Assembly (NCBI RefSeq): GCF_963678635.1
Contig: NC_087064.1
Location: forward strand, 70,059,465-70,123,464
From: Symsagittifera roscoffensis
Taxonomy: Eukaryota > Xenacoelomorpha > Acoela > Convolutidae
Reading direction: 5' to 3'
Length of the DNA: 64,000 nucleotides
This document shows positions 12,023 through 25,436 of this stretch, piece by piece (position 1 is the first letter of the stretch; the number at the start of each line of letters is the position of its first letter). The translations under genes were made by a program, and so were the position numbers. Under the pieces are notes generated by a model, which saw only the letters and a list, made by a program, of their open reading frames with translations, ran no database searches and was not told the DNA's origin.

Positions 12023-13220
12023 TACTCGGGTCCACACAACTTCCGATTTCCTTATATATTCCCCCTGTAAAGATCTCACTCCTCTTCCGGCGAATCTCTC
12101 AGCAGAGAAACTCTTAGCGTTTCTTCTGTCCTCCTCCTTTGAGGCGTCTGCCCCTTTTTCTTCAGAGACTCCTGTAAGCGGGAAACCGGTTCCACTGGAG
12201 ACACACTTGCTGGGGGATCCCTGCTAGGAGACAACGATGATGACGATGTCATCAATATTAAAGGCTCGTTCATTCGACCAAGATTATCAACATGGTCACA
12301 TGGTCGGCTTCATTGAATTCGTAGACTAGCAGGTCTCACTCTAAAGCTCCTTAATCCATTTTGACACCATTTCATCTCCACCCTTAGTGAGGTCGTCATC
12401 CACCTGATCTTTTCCCCGTCACGTCGTCTTGATCTTTTTTCGCGTTGTCTGACTTCGGTTGGAATTCAAACGGTCATTGACAGTTTTCAACACTAGCATC
12501 AGGTTGAGCTGGTATCGTCAGGTAACCCGACTGGTAGAACTCTTTACGTAATCACTTACGAGGAACTCTATGGAGTCCTCAATATTAGGTGACACCTCCT
12601 CCATCACTCTATAATTGCATGCTCTCAGCGGTTTTGTGTATCTCCAAAAAAATCTCTCACGGTTTTTAAAGCCAATTCAACTTGGACTTGTAATCCGAAC
12701 ACATCCTCGTCTCGCGAGGCTCCGATTGGCGGGGGCAATAGCATCCTTGGAATCGAGATATATTGGGGACAGACTCGAGGCACTGGTTCTGAACCAGGAA
12801 ACCACGTCTCTCGCCTATTTTTTACATGGGCATTGGCCAGGTTTCAACGCCCATTCGGAAATTGAAGCTAGTTTTAAAATCCAATCACATCAAGCCAGAT
12901 TCCGGCATCTCAACGAATAACATATCGTCGCCAGATAGTTGTCTCAGCTCTTGTTGCTCGACTCAGTTCAACAAAGAACAATCCACTACAAAATTTAGGT
13001 CGAAATACAGTATTGAGTCAGATACGATTTTTCTCCACAATCTGAGAAGGCGTGTGAGACCGCAGGTCCGAACACCACTGTAACAAGTCCACAAAAGGCC
13101 TTCTCACAAAAGTCAGGGCCAGCTGATTGATGCGGATCATAAACGCCAGATCAGTCACAAGTGGTTTTCCTCCACACTTCTCTGGTCATTACTTGTCGGA
13201 GACGGGTTCATCCTTCCCTT
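12023..13220 (-). repeat. Inverted repeat, left arm (fossil of giant polyprotein)
   Basis: This is the reverse complement of 13916-15122 with high identity. The outer match ends at TACTCGGGTCC (12023) and the inner match at TCCTTCCCT (13211-13219). Read on the minus strand it encodes broken pieces of the giant polyprotein, including a 65-codon frame (12273-12076, starting MNEPLILMTSSSSLSPS) that has a counterpart on the right arm. The coding content argues that this is an inverted duplication of an element fragment, not the terminal repeat of a DNA transposon. Confidence 0.88.
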
Positions 13221-13645
13221 TGATGGGGTCTAGAGAAGATGATCTTCTAGACATCAAAATTGTGAGGATACTGATAATGACTAGTTCAAACTCCCAACTC
13301 ACAGCTCGTCTCTTTTTCTGGCCAGACGTGTTTTTCCATACAGTTTTTGCCATGGACTGCGGAAAATCAGTCTTGATGGCCATATGTAAGGAACTGATCA
13401 CTAGCATGGTATCAGAGGTACTCATTATAGCTGAAGCGAAGGCCAACCTACACAGCCAAGGGCTGCTGAATAGCCTCACAGATGGTAGGAACCATGCTCG
13501 CGAGACAATTGAGGAAGCAGTGCCAATATGCTTCACAAGGGAGGTCGTCCGGGCTTTTTTTGAGCTGTTTTTAGGCTATGCTAGATTGCCAAAACTCCTT
13601 CATTTTGTGTATGCCCTAAGAGTTTTACTTTCAGAAGGCCGCTAA
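13127..13645 (+). pseudogene. Fossil fragment of giant polyprotein (second SGNH-like region)
   Basis: A 172-codon plus-strand frame overlaps the inner part of the left arm and the spacer. From about 13255 it aligns with the AKIMIVANSDF region of the polyprotein: ILIMTSSNSQLTARLFFWPD here, and HSQGLL, LGYARL and FVYALRVLLSEG further on, against SKSLFWPD, HSRGFL, PGYxxL and FVYAxVALLSEG in the copies at 43450-43890 and 63550-63110. Similarity is clear but far lower than between the other copies, so this is an older branch of the family. Confidence 0.7.
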
Positions 13646-13915
13646 TCCTGTCCAAGTCGGGAGGTAGACCCTGACCGATAGGGAGCCACTCAAGTTCAAT
13701 TTTACCGCTATCTCTTCAGATTTTTTGAGTGCAATTTGGGATTCAAATACCGTAGGACGAACTTGATTGTACATGAAAAAACTTGGGGTGGAAGCAATCT
13801 ATTGAAACTTATTCCAGGAAAATATAGATAACAATATAGTATAAAAGATGTCTAACGATCTGTGATTCAGGCATCAGGAGAAACGCAATATGTATTGCAG
13901 TAAAATCAAAGCTTG

Positions 13916-15122
13916 TAGGGAAGGATGAACCCGTCTCCGGCAAGTAATGACCAGAGAAGTGTGGAGGAATACCACTGGTGACTGATCTGGCGTTGATGAT
14001 CCGCATTGATCAGCTGGCCCTGACTTTTGTAAGAAGACCTTTTGTGGACTTGTTACAGTGGTGTTCGGATCCGCGGTCTTACACGCCTTCTCAGATTGTT
14101 CAGAAAAGTGTATATGACTCAATACTGTATTTCAACCTAAATTCTGTAGTGGATTGTTCTTTGTTGAACTGGGTCGAACAACAAGAGCTGAGACAACTAT
14201 CAGGCGACCATATGTCATTTGTTAAGATGGCGGAACCTGGCTTGATGAGATTAGATTTTAAAACAAGCTTCATTTTCCGAATGGGCTTGAAACCTGGCCT
14301 ATGCCCATGTATAAAAAAAATGGTCGAGAGACATGGTTTCCTGGTTCAGAACCAGTGCCTGGAGTCTGTCCCCAATACATCTCGATTCCTAGGATGCTAT
14401 TGCCCCCTCCAATCGGAACCTCGCGAGAAGATGATGTGTTTTCAGAGTCGGATTACAAGTCCAAGTTGAATTGGCTTTAAAAACCGTGAGAGATATTTTT
14501 GGAGATACACAAAACGCTGAGAGCATGCGATTATAGAGTGATGGAGGAGGTGTCACCTAATATTGAGGACTCCGTAGAGTTCCTCGTAAATGATTACGTA
14601 AAGTGCTCTACCAATCGGGTTACCTGACGATACCAGCTCAACCTGGTGCTGGTGTTGAAAATTGTCAATGGCCGTTTGAATTCGAACCGAAGTCAGACAA
14701 CGCGAAAAAAGATCAAGACGACGTGACGGGGGAAAGATCAGGTGGATGACGACCTCACTAAAGGTGGAGATGAAATGGTGTCAAAATGGATTAAGGAGCT
14801 TTAGAGAGAGATCGGCTAGTCTACGAATTCGATGAAGCCAACCATGTGACCATGTTGATAATCTTGGTCGAATGAACGAGCCATTAATATTGATGACATC
14901 GTCATCATCGTTGTCTCCTAGCAAGGATCCCCCAGCAATTGTGTCTCCAGTGGAACCAGTTTCCCGCTTACAGGAGTCTCTGAAGAAAAAGGAACAGACG
15001 CCTCAAAGGAGGAGGACAGAAGAAACGCTAAGAGTTTCTCTGCTGAGAACTTCGCCGGAAGAAGAGTGAGATTTTTACAGGGGGAATATGTAAGGAAATC
15101 GGAAGTTGCGTGGACCCGAGTA
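13916..15122 (+). pseudogene. Inverted repeat, right arm: fossil of giant polyprotein
   Basis: Plus-strand pieces align in order with the polyprotein. At 13978-14320, LIRIDQLAL..., NLNSVVDCSLLNWVEQQELRQL and VKMAEP correspond to AMRTDPLALIRG, NLISAVDGSxxNWCEQxxLREL and KIxEPEM in copy 3. At 14872-15069, SLSPS, RRRTEETLRVSLL and SPEEE correspond to the SPRRRRIEASARVPFLG...LPEEEW region. Intervening parts are deleted or shifted. It is the partner of 12023-13220; the 696-bp spacer between the arms (13221-13915) carries the next upstream part of the same fossil. Confidence 0.75.
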
Positions 15123-15611
15123 GCCTTCATGGAAAATACTTTGATTAGGATCAGGAGATATGGTACTCAATCGGTGATGAAGGTGGACTTAAGTCAATCG
15201 GTTATGTAGGAGAGTTTGGAAGAATTTTGATAGCCGGAGCGATTCAATTACGGAGGGTAGTGTTGATGAAAGCCCGACCATAAAAGACGAAGCCGTCAAA
15301 AGGTCCTAAGAAAATTTTAAAAAACACCAGTCCATTGAGAGAAAGCTGAAAAGTATGGTCAGCAATAAGACCAAAACTCCTAAAGTGATGAAGCATGGTA
15401 ATTCAATCGTTGGAAAAGAAATTAGGTCTTGTCAAGTAAACACAAGGGAATAGATAGTGCTCTATTCGAGGTAACAAAAAAATACGGCCTCTGCTATTGG
15501 CAGGATTAGTTTATTCAAACTCCAGGTCGAAGAAAAAGGAACGAACAGAACGACGATCATGAAAGAAAAATGAAAAAACAGAAAGGCGGCCACGAGAATC
15601 GAGATTGAAGT
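15123..15611 (+). pseudogene. Continuation of polyprotein fossil, then junction to satellite
   Basis: Just beyond the right arm the plus strand still resembles the polyprotein: RVAFMENTLIRIRRYGTQS (about 15115-15170) corresponds to RVAFMEEVWTVIQSYGTQS in copy 3. Later frames with stops, such as acidic ESLEEF-like and basic stretches up to about 15420, follow the same order. From about 15480 to 15611 I see nothing recognisable. The satellite begins at 15612. Confidence 0.5.
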
Positions 15612-18600
15612 CATTCGCCAGAAAAAGCATTTAAACCGTTAGTTGAAGAGATTGGATGATTCGTTGCTTGTTTTTTTGAGCAATCGATTTTCAATATTTT
15701 GGTGTGTGTGCACTTAAAAATGTGTACAGTAGGCATGAATGGATGAAATGAAAGGAAACCGATGAGAGGTCCAAATCGAACGAGCAGCAAGTACAAAGAA
15801 GGTAATCCCTAGATTGCTATGAATGATTGGACCGTTTAAGGGCCCAAGCAGTGGAAGGGCAATGAATTCCAGCTCCTGTATTGCAAGAATGGATGGAAGC
15901 CATTGGACTAGGAGCCGTGAAACGTGAATGGCGCTGAAAACAGCCATCAAAAAAATGAAGAATATGGACGCTTATCGAAAGCAGGAATAGTTCAGAGAAC
16001 ATTCAATCAAAGAGTTAAGCGAGCCATAAATTACTGGAAGAGAGCAAAAATCCTCCCTCCACAATACGTGACCTTGGGAAAACGTAAATCGTTTCAATAT
16101 ATGCTGGGCGTGCCAGAAAAAGCATTTAAACCGTTCATTGAAGAAATTGGATGCTTTGTTGCTTGTTATTTTGAGCAATCGGTTTACAATTTTTTGGTGT
16201 GTGTGCACTTAAAAATGTGTACAGTAGGCATGAATGGATGAAATGAAAGGAAACCGATGAGAGGTCCAAATCGAACGAGCAGCAAGTACAAAGAAGGTAA
16301 TCCCTAGATTGCTATGAATGATTTGGCCGTTTAAGGGCCCAAGCAGTGGAAGGGCAATGAATTCCAGCTCCTGTATTGCAAGAATGGATGGAAGCCATTG
16401 GACTAGGAGCCGTGAAACGTGAATGGCGCTGAAAGCAGCCATCAAAAAAATGAAGAATATGGACGCTTATCGAAAGCAGGAATAGTTCAGAGAACATTCA
16501 ATCAAAGAGTTAAGCGAGCCATAAATTACTGGAAGAGAGCAAAAATCCTCCCTCCACAATACGTGACCTTGGGAAAACGTAAATCGTTTCAATATGGGCT
16601 GGGCGTGCCAGAAAAAGCTTTTAAACCGTTCATTGAAGAAATTGGATGCTTTGTTGCTTGTTATTTTGAGCAATCGTTTTACAATTTTTTGGTGTGTGTG
16701 CACTTAAAAATGTGTACAGTAGGCATGAATGGATGAAATGAAAGGAAACCGATGAGAGGTCCAAATCGAACGAGCAGCAAGTACAAAGAAGGTAATCCCT
16801 AGATTGCTATGAATGATTGGGCCGTTTAAGGGCCCAAGCAGTGGAAGGGCAATGAATTCCAGCTCCTGTATTGCAAGAATGGATGGAAACCATTGGACTA
16901 GGAGCCGTGAAACGTGAATGGCGCTGAAAGCAGCCATCAAAAAAATGAAGAATATGGACGCTTATCGAAAGCAGGAATAGTTCAGAGAACATTCAATCAA
17001 AGAGTTAAGCCAGCAATAAATTACTGGAAGAGAGCAAAAATCCTCATTCCACAATAAGTGACCTTGGGAAAACGTAAATCGTTTCAATATGGGCTGGGCG
17101 TGCCAGAAAAAGCATTTAAACCGTTCATTGAAGAGATTGAATGCTTCGTTGCTTGTTATTTTGAGCAATCGATTTTCAATATTTTGGTGTGTGTGCACTT
17201 AAAAATGAGTACAGTAGGCATGAATGGATGGAAGGAAACCAATGAGAGGTCCAAATCGAACGAGCAGCAAGTACAAAGAAGGTAATCCCTAGATTGCTAT
17301 GGATGATTGGACCGTTTAAGGTCCCGAGCAGTGGAAGGGCAAGGAATTTCAGCTCCTGTTTTGGAACAATGGATGGAAGCCTATGGACTAGGTGCCGTGA
17401 AACGTGAATGGCGCTGAAAACAGCCATCAAAAAAATGAAGAATATGGACGCTTATCGAAAGAAGGAATAATTCAGAGAACATTCAATCAAAGAGTTAAGC
17501 GAGCCATAATTTACTGGAAGAGAGCAAAATCCTCCCTCCACAATACGTGACCTTGGGAAAACATAAATCGTTTCAATATGGGCTGGGCGTGCCAGAAAAA
17601 GCATTTAAACCGTTCATTGAAGTGATTGGATGCTTCGTTGCTTGTTATTTTGAGCAATAGATTTTCGATTTTTTGGTGTGTGTGCACTTAAAAATGAGTA
17701 CAGTACGCATGAATGGATGGAAGGAAACCGATGAGAGGTCCAAATCGAACGAGCAGCAAGTACAAAGAAGGTAATCCCTAGATTGCTATGGATGATTGGC
17801 CCGTTTAAGGGCCCAAGCAGTGAAAGGGCAATGAATTTTAGCTCCTGTATTGGAACAATGGATGGAAGCCATTGGACTAGGAGCCGTGAAACGTGAATGG
17901 CGCTGAAAGCAGCCATCAAAAAAATGAAGAATATGGACGCTTATCGAAAGCAGGAATAGTTCAGAGAACATTCAATCAAAGAGTTAAGCCAGCAATAAAT
18001 TACTGGAAGAGAGCAAAAATCCTCCCTCCACAATACGTGACCTTGGGAAAACGTAAATCGTTTCAATATGGGCTGGGCGTGCCAGAAAAAGCATTTAAAC
18101 CGTTCATTGAAGAAATTGGATGCTTTGTTGCTTGTTATTTTGAGCAATCGGTTTACAATTTGTTGGTTTGTGTGCACTTAAAAATGTGTACAGTAGGCAT
18201 GAATGGATGAAATGAAAGGAAACCGATGAGAGGTCCAAATCGAACGAGCAGCAAGTACAAAGAAGGTAATCCCTAGATTGCTATGAATGATTGGGCCGTT
18301 TAAGGGCCCAAGCAGCGGAAGGGCAATGAATTCCAGCTCCTGTATTGCAAGAATGGATGGAAGCCATTGGACTAGGAGCCGTGAAACGTGAATGGCGCTG
18401 AAAATAGTCATTAAAAAAATGAAGTATATGGACGCTTATCGAAAGCAGGAATAATTCAGAGAACAATCAATCAAAGAGTTAAGCGCGCCATAAATTACTG
18501 GAAGAGAGCAAAAATCCTCCCTCCACAAAACGTGACCTTGGGAAAACATAAATCGTTTCGATATGGGCTGGGCGTGCCAGAAAAAGCATTTAAACCGTTC

Positions 18601-21600
18601 ATTGAAGAGATTGGATGCTTCGTTGCTTGTTATTTTGAGCAATCGATTTTCGATATTTTGGTGTGTGTGTGCACTTAAAAATGAGTACAGTAGGCATGAA
18701 TGGATGGAAGGAAACCGATGAGAGGTCCAAATCGAACGAGCAGCAAGTACAAAGAAGGTAATCCCTAGATTGCTATGAATGATTGGGCCGTTTAAGGGCC
18801 CAAGCAGTGAAAGGGCAATGAATTTTAGCTCCTGTATTGGAACAATGGATGGAAGCCATTGGACTAGGAGCCGTGAAACGTGAATGGCGCTGAAAGCAGT
18901 CATCAAAAAAATAAAGAATATGGACGCTTATCGAAAGCAGGAATAGTTCAGAGAACATTCAATCAAAGAGTTAAGCCAGCAATAAATTACTGGAAGAGAG
19001 CAAAAATCCTCCCTCCACAATACGTGACTTTGGGAAAACGTAAATCGTTTCAATATGGGCTGGGCGTGCCAGAAAAAGCATTTAAACCGTTCATTGAAGA
19101 GATTGGATGCTTCGTTGCTTGTTATTTTGAGCAATCGATTTTCGATATTTTGGTGTGTGTGTGCACTTAAAAATGAGTACAGTAGGCATGAATGGATGGA
19201 AGGAAACCGATGAGAGGTCCAAATTGAACGAACAGCAAGTACAAAGAAGGTAATCCCTAGATTGCTATGGATGATTGGGCCATTTAAGGTCCCATGCAGT
19301 GGAAGGGCAAGGAATTTCAGCTCCTGTTTTGGAACAATGGATGGAAGCCTTTGGACTAGGAGCCGTGAAACGTGAATGGCGCTGAAAACAGCCATCAAAA
19401 AAATGAAGAGTTTGGACGCTTATCGAAAGAAGGAATAGCTGAGAGAACATTCAATCAAAGAGTTAAGCGAGCCATAATGTACTGGAAGAGAGCAAAAATC
19501 CTCCCTCTACAATAAGTGACCTTGGGAAAACGTAAATCGTTTCAATATGGGCTGGGCGTGCCAGAAAAAGCATTTTAACCGTTCATTGAAGAGATTGGAT
19601 GCTTCGTTGCTTGTTATTTTGAGCAATCAAATTTCGATATTTTGGTGTGTGTGTGCACTTAAAAATGAGTACAGTATGCATGAATGGATGGAAGAAAACC
19701 GATGAGAGGTCCAAATCGAACGAACAGCAAGTACAAAGAAGGTAATCCCTAGATTGCTATGGATGATTGGGCCGTTCAAGGTCCCATGCAGTGGAAGGGC
19801 AAGGAATTTCAGCTCCTGTTTTGGAACAATGGATGGAAGCCTTTGAACTAGGAGCCGTGAAACGTGAATGGCGCTGAAAATAGTCATTAAAAAAATGAAG
19901 TATATGGACGCTTATCGAAAGCAGGAATAATTCAGAGAACAATCAATCAAAGAGTTAAGCGCGCCATAAATTACTGGAAGAGAGCAAAAATCCTCCCTCC
20001 ACAAAACGTGACCTTGGGAAAACATAAATCGTTTCGATATGGGCTGGGCGTGCCAGAAAAAGCATTTAAACCGTTCATTGAAGAGATTGGATGCTTCGTT
20101 GCTTGTTATTTTGAGCAATCGATTTTCGATATTTTGGTGTGTGTGTGCACTTAAAAATGAGTACAGTAGGCATGAATGGATGGAAGGAAACCGATGAGAG
20201 GTCCAAATCGAACGAGCAGCAAGTACAAAGAAGGTAATCCCTAGATTGCTATGAATGATTGGGCCGTTTAAGGGCCCAAGCAGCGGAAGGGCAATGAATT
20301 CCAGCTCCTGTATTGCAAGAATGGATGGAAGCCATTGGACTAGGAGCCGTGAAACGTGAATGGCGCTGAAAATAGTCATTAAAAAAATGAAGTATATGGA
20401 CGCTTATCGAAAGCAGGAATAATTCAGAGAACAATCAATCAAAGAGTTAAGCGCGCCATAAATTACTGGAAGAGAGCAAAAATCCTCCCTCCACAAAACG
20501 TGACCTTGGGAAAACATAAATCGTTTCGATATGGGCTGGGCGTGCCAGAAAAAGCATTTAAACCGTTCATTGAAGAGATTGGATGCTTCGTTGCTTGTTA
20601 TTTTGAGCAATCGATTTTCGATATTTTAGTGTGTGTGTGCACTTAAAAATGAGTACAGTAGGCATGAATGGATGGAAGGAAACCGATGAGAGGTCCAAAT
20701 CGAACGAGCAGCAAGTACAAAGAAGGTAATCCCTAGATTGCTATGAATGATTGGGCCGTTTAAGGGCCCAAGCAGTGAAAGGGCAATGAATTTTAGCTCC
20801 TGTATTGGAACAATGGATGGAAGCCATTGGACTAGGAGCCGTGAAACGTGAATGGCGCTGAAAGCAGTCATCAAAAAAATAAAGAATATGGACGCTTATC
20901 GAAAGCAGGAATAGTTCAGAGAACATTCAATCAAAGAGTTAAGCCAGCAATAATGTACTGGAAGAGAGCAAAAATCCTCCCTCTACAATAAGTGACCTTG
21001 GGAAAACGTAAATCGTTTCAATATGGGCTGGGCGTGCCAGAAAAAGCATTTTAACCGTTCATTGAAGAGATTGGATGCTTCGTTGCTTGTTATTTTGAGC
21101 AATCAAATTTCGATATTTTGGTGTGTGTGTGCACTTAAAAATGAGTACAGTACGCATGAATGGATGGAAGAAAACCGATGAGAGGTCCAAATCGAACGAA
21201 CAGCAAGTACAAAGAAGGTAATCCCTAGATTGCTATGGATGATTGGGCCGTTCAAGGTCCCATGCAGTGGAAGGGCAAGGAATTTCAGCTCCTGTTTTGG
21301 AACAATGGATGGAAGCCTTTGAACTAGGAGCCGTGAAACGTGAATGGCGCTGAAAATAGTCATTAAAAAATGAAGTATATGGACGCTTATCGAAAGCAGG
21401 AATAATTCAGAGAACAATCAATCAAAGAGTTAAGCGCGCCATAAATTACTGGAAGAGAGCAAAAATCCTCCCTCCACAAAACGTGACCTTGGGAAAACAT
21501 AAATCGTTTCAATATGGGCTGGGCGTGCCAGAAAAAGCATTTTAACCGTTCATTGAAGAGATTGGATGCTTCGTTGCTTGTTATTTTGAGCAATCAAATT

Positions 21601-24075
21601 TCGATATTTTGGTGTGTGTGTGCACTTAAAAATGAGTACAGTACGCATGAATGGATGGAAGAAAACCGATGAGAGGTCCAAATCGAACGAACAGCAAGTA
21701 CAAAGAAGGTAATCCCTAGATTGCTATGGATGATTGGGCCGTTCAAGGTCCCATGCAGTGGAAGGGCAAGGAATTTCAGCTCCTGTTTTGGAACAATGGA
21801 TGGAAGCCTTTGAACTAGTAGCCGTGAAACGTGAATGGCGCTGAAAATAGTCATTAAAAAAATGAAGAGTTTGGACGCTTATCGAAAGAAGGAATAGCTG
21901 AGAGAACATTCAATCAAAGAGTTAAGCGAGCCATAATGTACTGGAAGAGAGCAAAAATCCTCCCTCTACAATAAGTGACCTTGGGAAAACGTAAATCGTT
22001 TCAATATGGGCTGGGCGTGCCAGAAAAAGCATTTTAACCGTTCATTGAAGAGATTGGATGCTTCGTTGCTTGTTATTTTGAGCAATCAAATTTCGATATT
22101 TTGGTGTGTGTGTGCACTTAAAAATGAGTACAGTACGCATGAATGGATGGAAGAAAACCGATGAGAGGTCCAAATCGAACGAACAGCAAGTACAAAGAAG
22201 GTAATCCCTAGATTGCTATGGATGATTGGGCCGTTCAAGGTCCCATGCAGTGGAAGGGCAAGGAATTTCAGCTCCTGTTTTGGAACAATGGATGGAAGCC
22301 TTTGAACTAGGAGCCGTGAAACGTGAATGGCGCTGAAAATAGTCATTAAAAAAATGAAGTATATGGACGCTTATCGAAAGCAGGAATAATTCAGAGAACA
22401 ATCAATCAAAGAGTTAAGCGCGCCATAAATTACTGGAAGAGAGCAAAAATCCTCCCTCCACAAAACGTGACCTTGGGAAAACAAAAATCGTTTCGATATG
22501 GGCTGGGCGTGCCAGAAAAAGCATTTAAACCGTTCATTGAAGAGATTGGATGCTTCGTTGCTTGTTATTTTGAGCAATCGATTTTCGATATTTTGGTGTG
22601 TGTGTGCACTTAAAAATGAGTACAGTAGGCATGAATGGATGGAAGGAAACCGATGAGAGGTCCAAATCGAACGAGCAGCAAGTACAAAGAAGGTAATCCC
22701 TAGATTGCTATGAATGATTGGGCCGTTTAAGGGCCCAAGCAGCGGAAGGGCAATGAATTCCAGCTCCTGTATTGCAAGAATGGATGGAAGCCATTGGACT
22801 AGGAGCCGTGAAACGTGAATGGCGCTGAAAATAGTCATTAAAAAAATGAAGTATATGGACGCTTATCGAAAGCAGGAATAATTCAGAGAACAATCAATCA
22901 AAGAGTTAAGCGCGCCATAAATTACTGGAAGAGAGCAAAAATCCTCCCTCCACAAAACGTGACCTTGGGAAAACATAAATCGTTTCGATATGGGCTGGGC
23001 GTGCCAGAAAAAGCATTTAAACCGTTCATTGAAGAGATTGGATGCTTCGTTGCTTGTTATTTTGAGCAATCGATTTTCGATATTTTGGTGTGTGTGTGCA
23101 CTTAAAAATGAGTACAGTAGGCATGAATGGATGGAAGGAAACCGATGAGAGGTCCAAATCGAACGAGCAGCAAGTACAAAGAAGGTAATCCCTAGATTGC
23201 TATGAATGATTGGGCCGTTTAAGGGCCCAAGCAGTGAAAGGGCAATGAATTTTAGCTCCTGTATTGGAACAATGGATGGAAGCCATTGGACTAGGAGCCG
23301 TGAAACGTGAATGGCGCTGAAAGCAGTCATCAAAAAAATAAAGAATATGGACGCTTATCGAAAGCAGGAATAGTTCAGAGAACATTCAATCAAAGAGTTA
23401 AGCCAGCAATAAATTACTGGAAGAGAGCAAAAATCCTCCCTCCACAATACGTGACTTTGGGAAAACGTAAATCGTTTCAATATGGGCTGGGCGTGCCAGA
23501 AAAAGCATTTAAACCGTTCATTGAAGAGATTGGATGCTTCGTTGCTTGTTATTTTGAGCAATCGATTTTCGATATTTTGGTGTGTGTGTGCACTTAAAAA
23601 TGAGTACAGTAGGCATGAATGGATGGAAGGAAACCGATGAGAGGTCCAAATTGAACGAACAGCAAGTACAAAGAAGGTAATCCCTAGATTGCTATGGATG
23701 ATTGGGCCGTTTAAGGTCCCATGCAGTGGAAGGGCAAGGAATTTCAGCTCCTGTTTTGGAACAATGGATGGAAGCCTTTGGACTAGGAGCCGTGAAACGT
23801 GAATGGCGCTGAAAACAGCCATCAAAAAAATGATGAGTATGGACGCTTATCGAAAGAAGGAATAATTCAGAGAACATTCAATCAAAGAGTTAAGCGAGCC
23901 ATAAATTACTGGAAGAGAGCAAAAATCCTCCCTCCACAATACGTGACCTTGAGAAAACGTATATCGTTTCAATATGGGCTGGGCGTGCCAGAAAAAGCAT
24001 TTAAACCGTTCATTGAAGAGATTGGTTGCTTCGTTGCTTGTTATTTTGAGCAATCGATTTTCGATTTTTTGGTAA
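15612..24075 (+). repeat. Satellite array, ~17 monomers of ~492 bp, higher-order organisation
   Basis: Head-to-tail monomers of 489-495 bp run from AGAAAAAGCATTTAAACC (15612) to GATTTTTTGGTAAAATG (24072); 17 successive GCGCTGAAA landmarks span 15942-23817, a mean period of 492 bp. Three types can be told apart by a diagnostic block: A (CCAGCTCCTGTATTGCAAG), B (TTTAGCTCCTGTATTGGAAC) and C (TTCAGCTCCTGTTTTGGAAC). The order is A A A C B A B C C A B C C C A B C. Monomers 1-5 mostly carry a shorter GT run before GCACTT than later ones. Many monomers have a 96-105 codon plus-strand frame (starting MNGAESSHQKN) and antisense frames of 61-156 codons. These are by-products of few stops and I do not call them genes, though the monomer may derive from a coding fragment. 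Confidence 0.95.
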
Positions 24076-24540
24076 AATGAGTGCACTTAAAGAATTGAAA
24101 TTTTAGCACGTGAACAGGTGCACCCAGGCATAATATTCGAGGAAAGACTGATCGAAACCTCAGAGTTCCATGACCGAAAGGATTCGTGAGATTTGATTGT
24201 GGTTCGTGGTACAGTCCTTTGAAGACCAGCCGGATGATGATTAGTATTTCATAAGACCTTCATGATTTCCAAGTCCCAACGCGGTTTTGATCTAGGAGGC
24301 AACTTCGAAAACATCACTGAAATTCTAGAAAACTAGGCTGGGCTTCATCATTTGTTGGCTTAACGCTTTAAAAAGACAGAAGGCGAACCAACCGACGGAA
24401 CTGCCTGAGGAAAAATGCCTGACGGAGTGGATTTAAAAAGGAAATTGCCTAGCAATCGGTTGCTGCCGGAAGAACATAGGGATGAGACAGGCCATTAATT
24501 GGAGACCATGAGTAATTAACATTGTCAAATGGAAAATTTT
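24076..24540. other. Unclassified stretch right of the satellite
   Basis: No open frame of note, no repeat partner in the window and no RNA gene seen. The sequence changes from satellite at 24075 to the host repeat unit U1 near 24541. Confidence 0.4.
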
Positions 24541-25320
24541 TACGAAATGATAGCACGGCGAAAAAAATGAAACGGAATTAATAGCGGACTGCCTTGGCAT
24601 GAATAAAAAAACTTAATTATCTAGTGTGGTACTGGTGTTGTCTAGCCTGGTTAGCTCAATTGTGCCATTGGAACGCTTGGAGAAAGTGTGCGAACTCGTG
24701 ACATCCCTAAACCTGAAATTGTCTCATGCAGCATTACAAAACGGCGCAAAAAACTGGAGGTTGGTGAGAAGCTCCAGAAATCGAATTGTGATTGAAAAAC
24801 AGTGAACGATATCATAGATTTCATGGTTCGAAGTGTATGATAGGGTCATCAGCTTGGCACCATACTGCAACAGCAAATACTCAAAGACTTATTGACGAAG
24901 CTTCTTTGGGCGGTTCTGGAGAGATCTGAGAACGAACAGCTAAAAATTAGTGGGAGAAAAAATCATGAAGTTGACTGAAAGCAACGTGAGTGATTTCTAG
25001 AAGCTTTTTGCTGGGGAGCCTTGCCGGTCAAACTCCCATTTTTTATGAAGAATTGAAATACATCAATTGATGATGGAGGTGGAGCCCTTGCTGGAAGCTG
25101 CATGATAGAAAACGTGGAAGAACAATATTTTGACCTTAATACGGATTGAATTAAATTCGAGAACCAACCCACGTAACTGTATAAGGGGGAAGTTTCCCGA
25201 CTGATTGGTTGGAGAAAGGCTTTTGCGTAGCCTTCAGTTTTGGACCAAACAAATACAAGTGTGCGACAAGCCATTTTTTGATGACACTGAGTAAGCAATA
25301 TCGCCAACTGAAAATCTTCT
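24541..25320 (+). repeat. Host repeat unit U1 (uninterrupted paralogue of LTR target sites)
   Basis: This ~0.8-kb unit is followed by a second unit (U2) starting near 25321: GCGGACTGCCTTGGCA (24583) matches ACGGACTGCCATGGCA (about 25360). U2 is interrupted twice by LTR sequences. Its later parts reappear at 26354-26795 (AACGCTTGGAGAAG..., ATCATAGAT..., GAAGCAACGTGGGTGATTTCC-like) and at 48797-48934 (GGAGCCTTGCCG..., TCAATTGATGATGGAG). U1 therefore gives the empty-site sequence for both insertions. A third fragment is at 55397-55488. Confidence 0.75.
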
Positions 25321-25436
25321 ACAGAAGTGCATGAAGAAAAAAACTCAAAGGGAACTGATAACGGACTGCCATGGCAAAACTGAAATTAATTTTACAATCA
25401 TATTGGTGTTTCGTAACAGAGTCAGCTCAGTAGAAC

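Noticed and set aside
12023..15122. DNA transposon with long terminal inverted repeats
   Set aside because: The arms encode in-order pieces of the giant polyprotein, there is no transposase in the spacer and no target duplication outside; an inverted duplication fits better.
18436..18906. Antisense frames of up to 156 codons in many satellite monomers
   Set aside because: They recur only because monomers are near identical, appear and vanish with single-base changes, and overlap plus-strand frames; no independent sign of coding.
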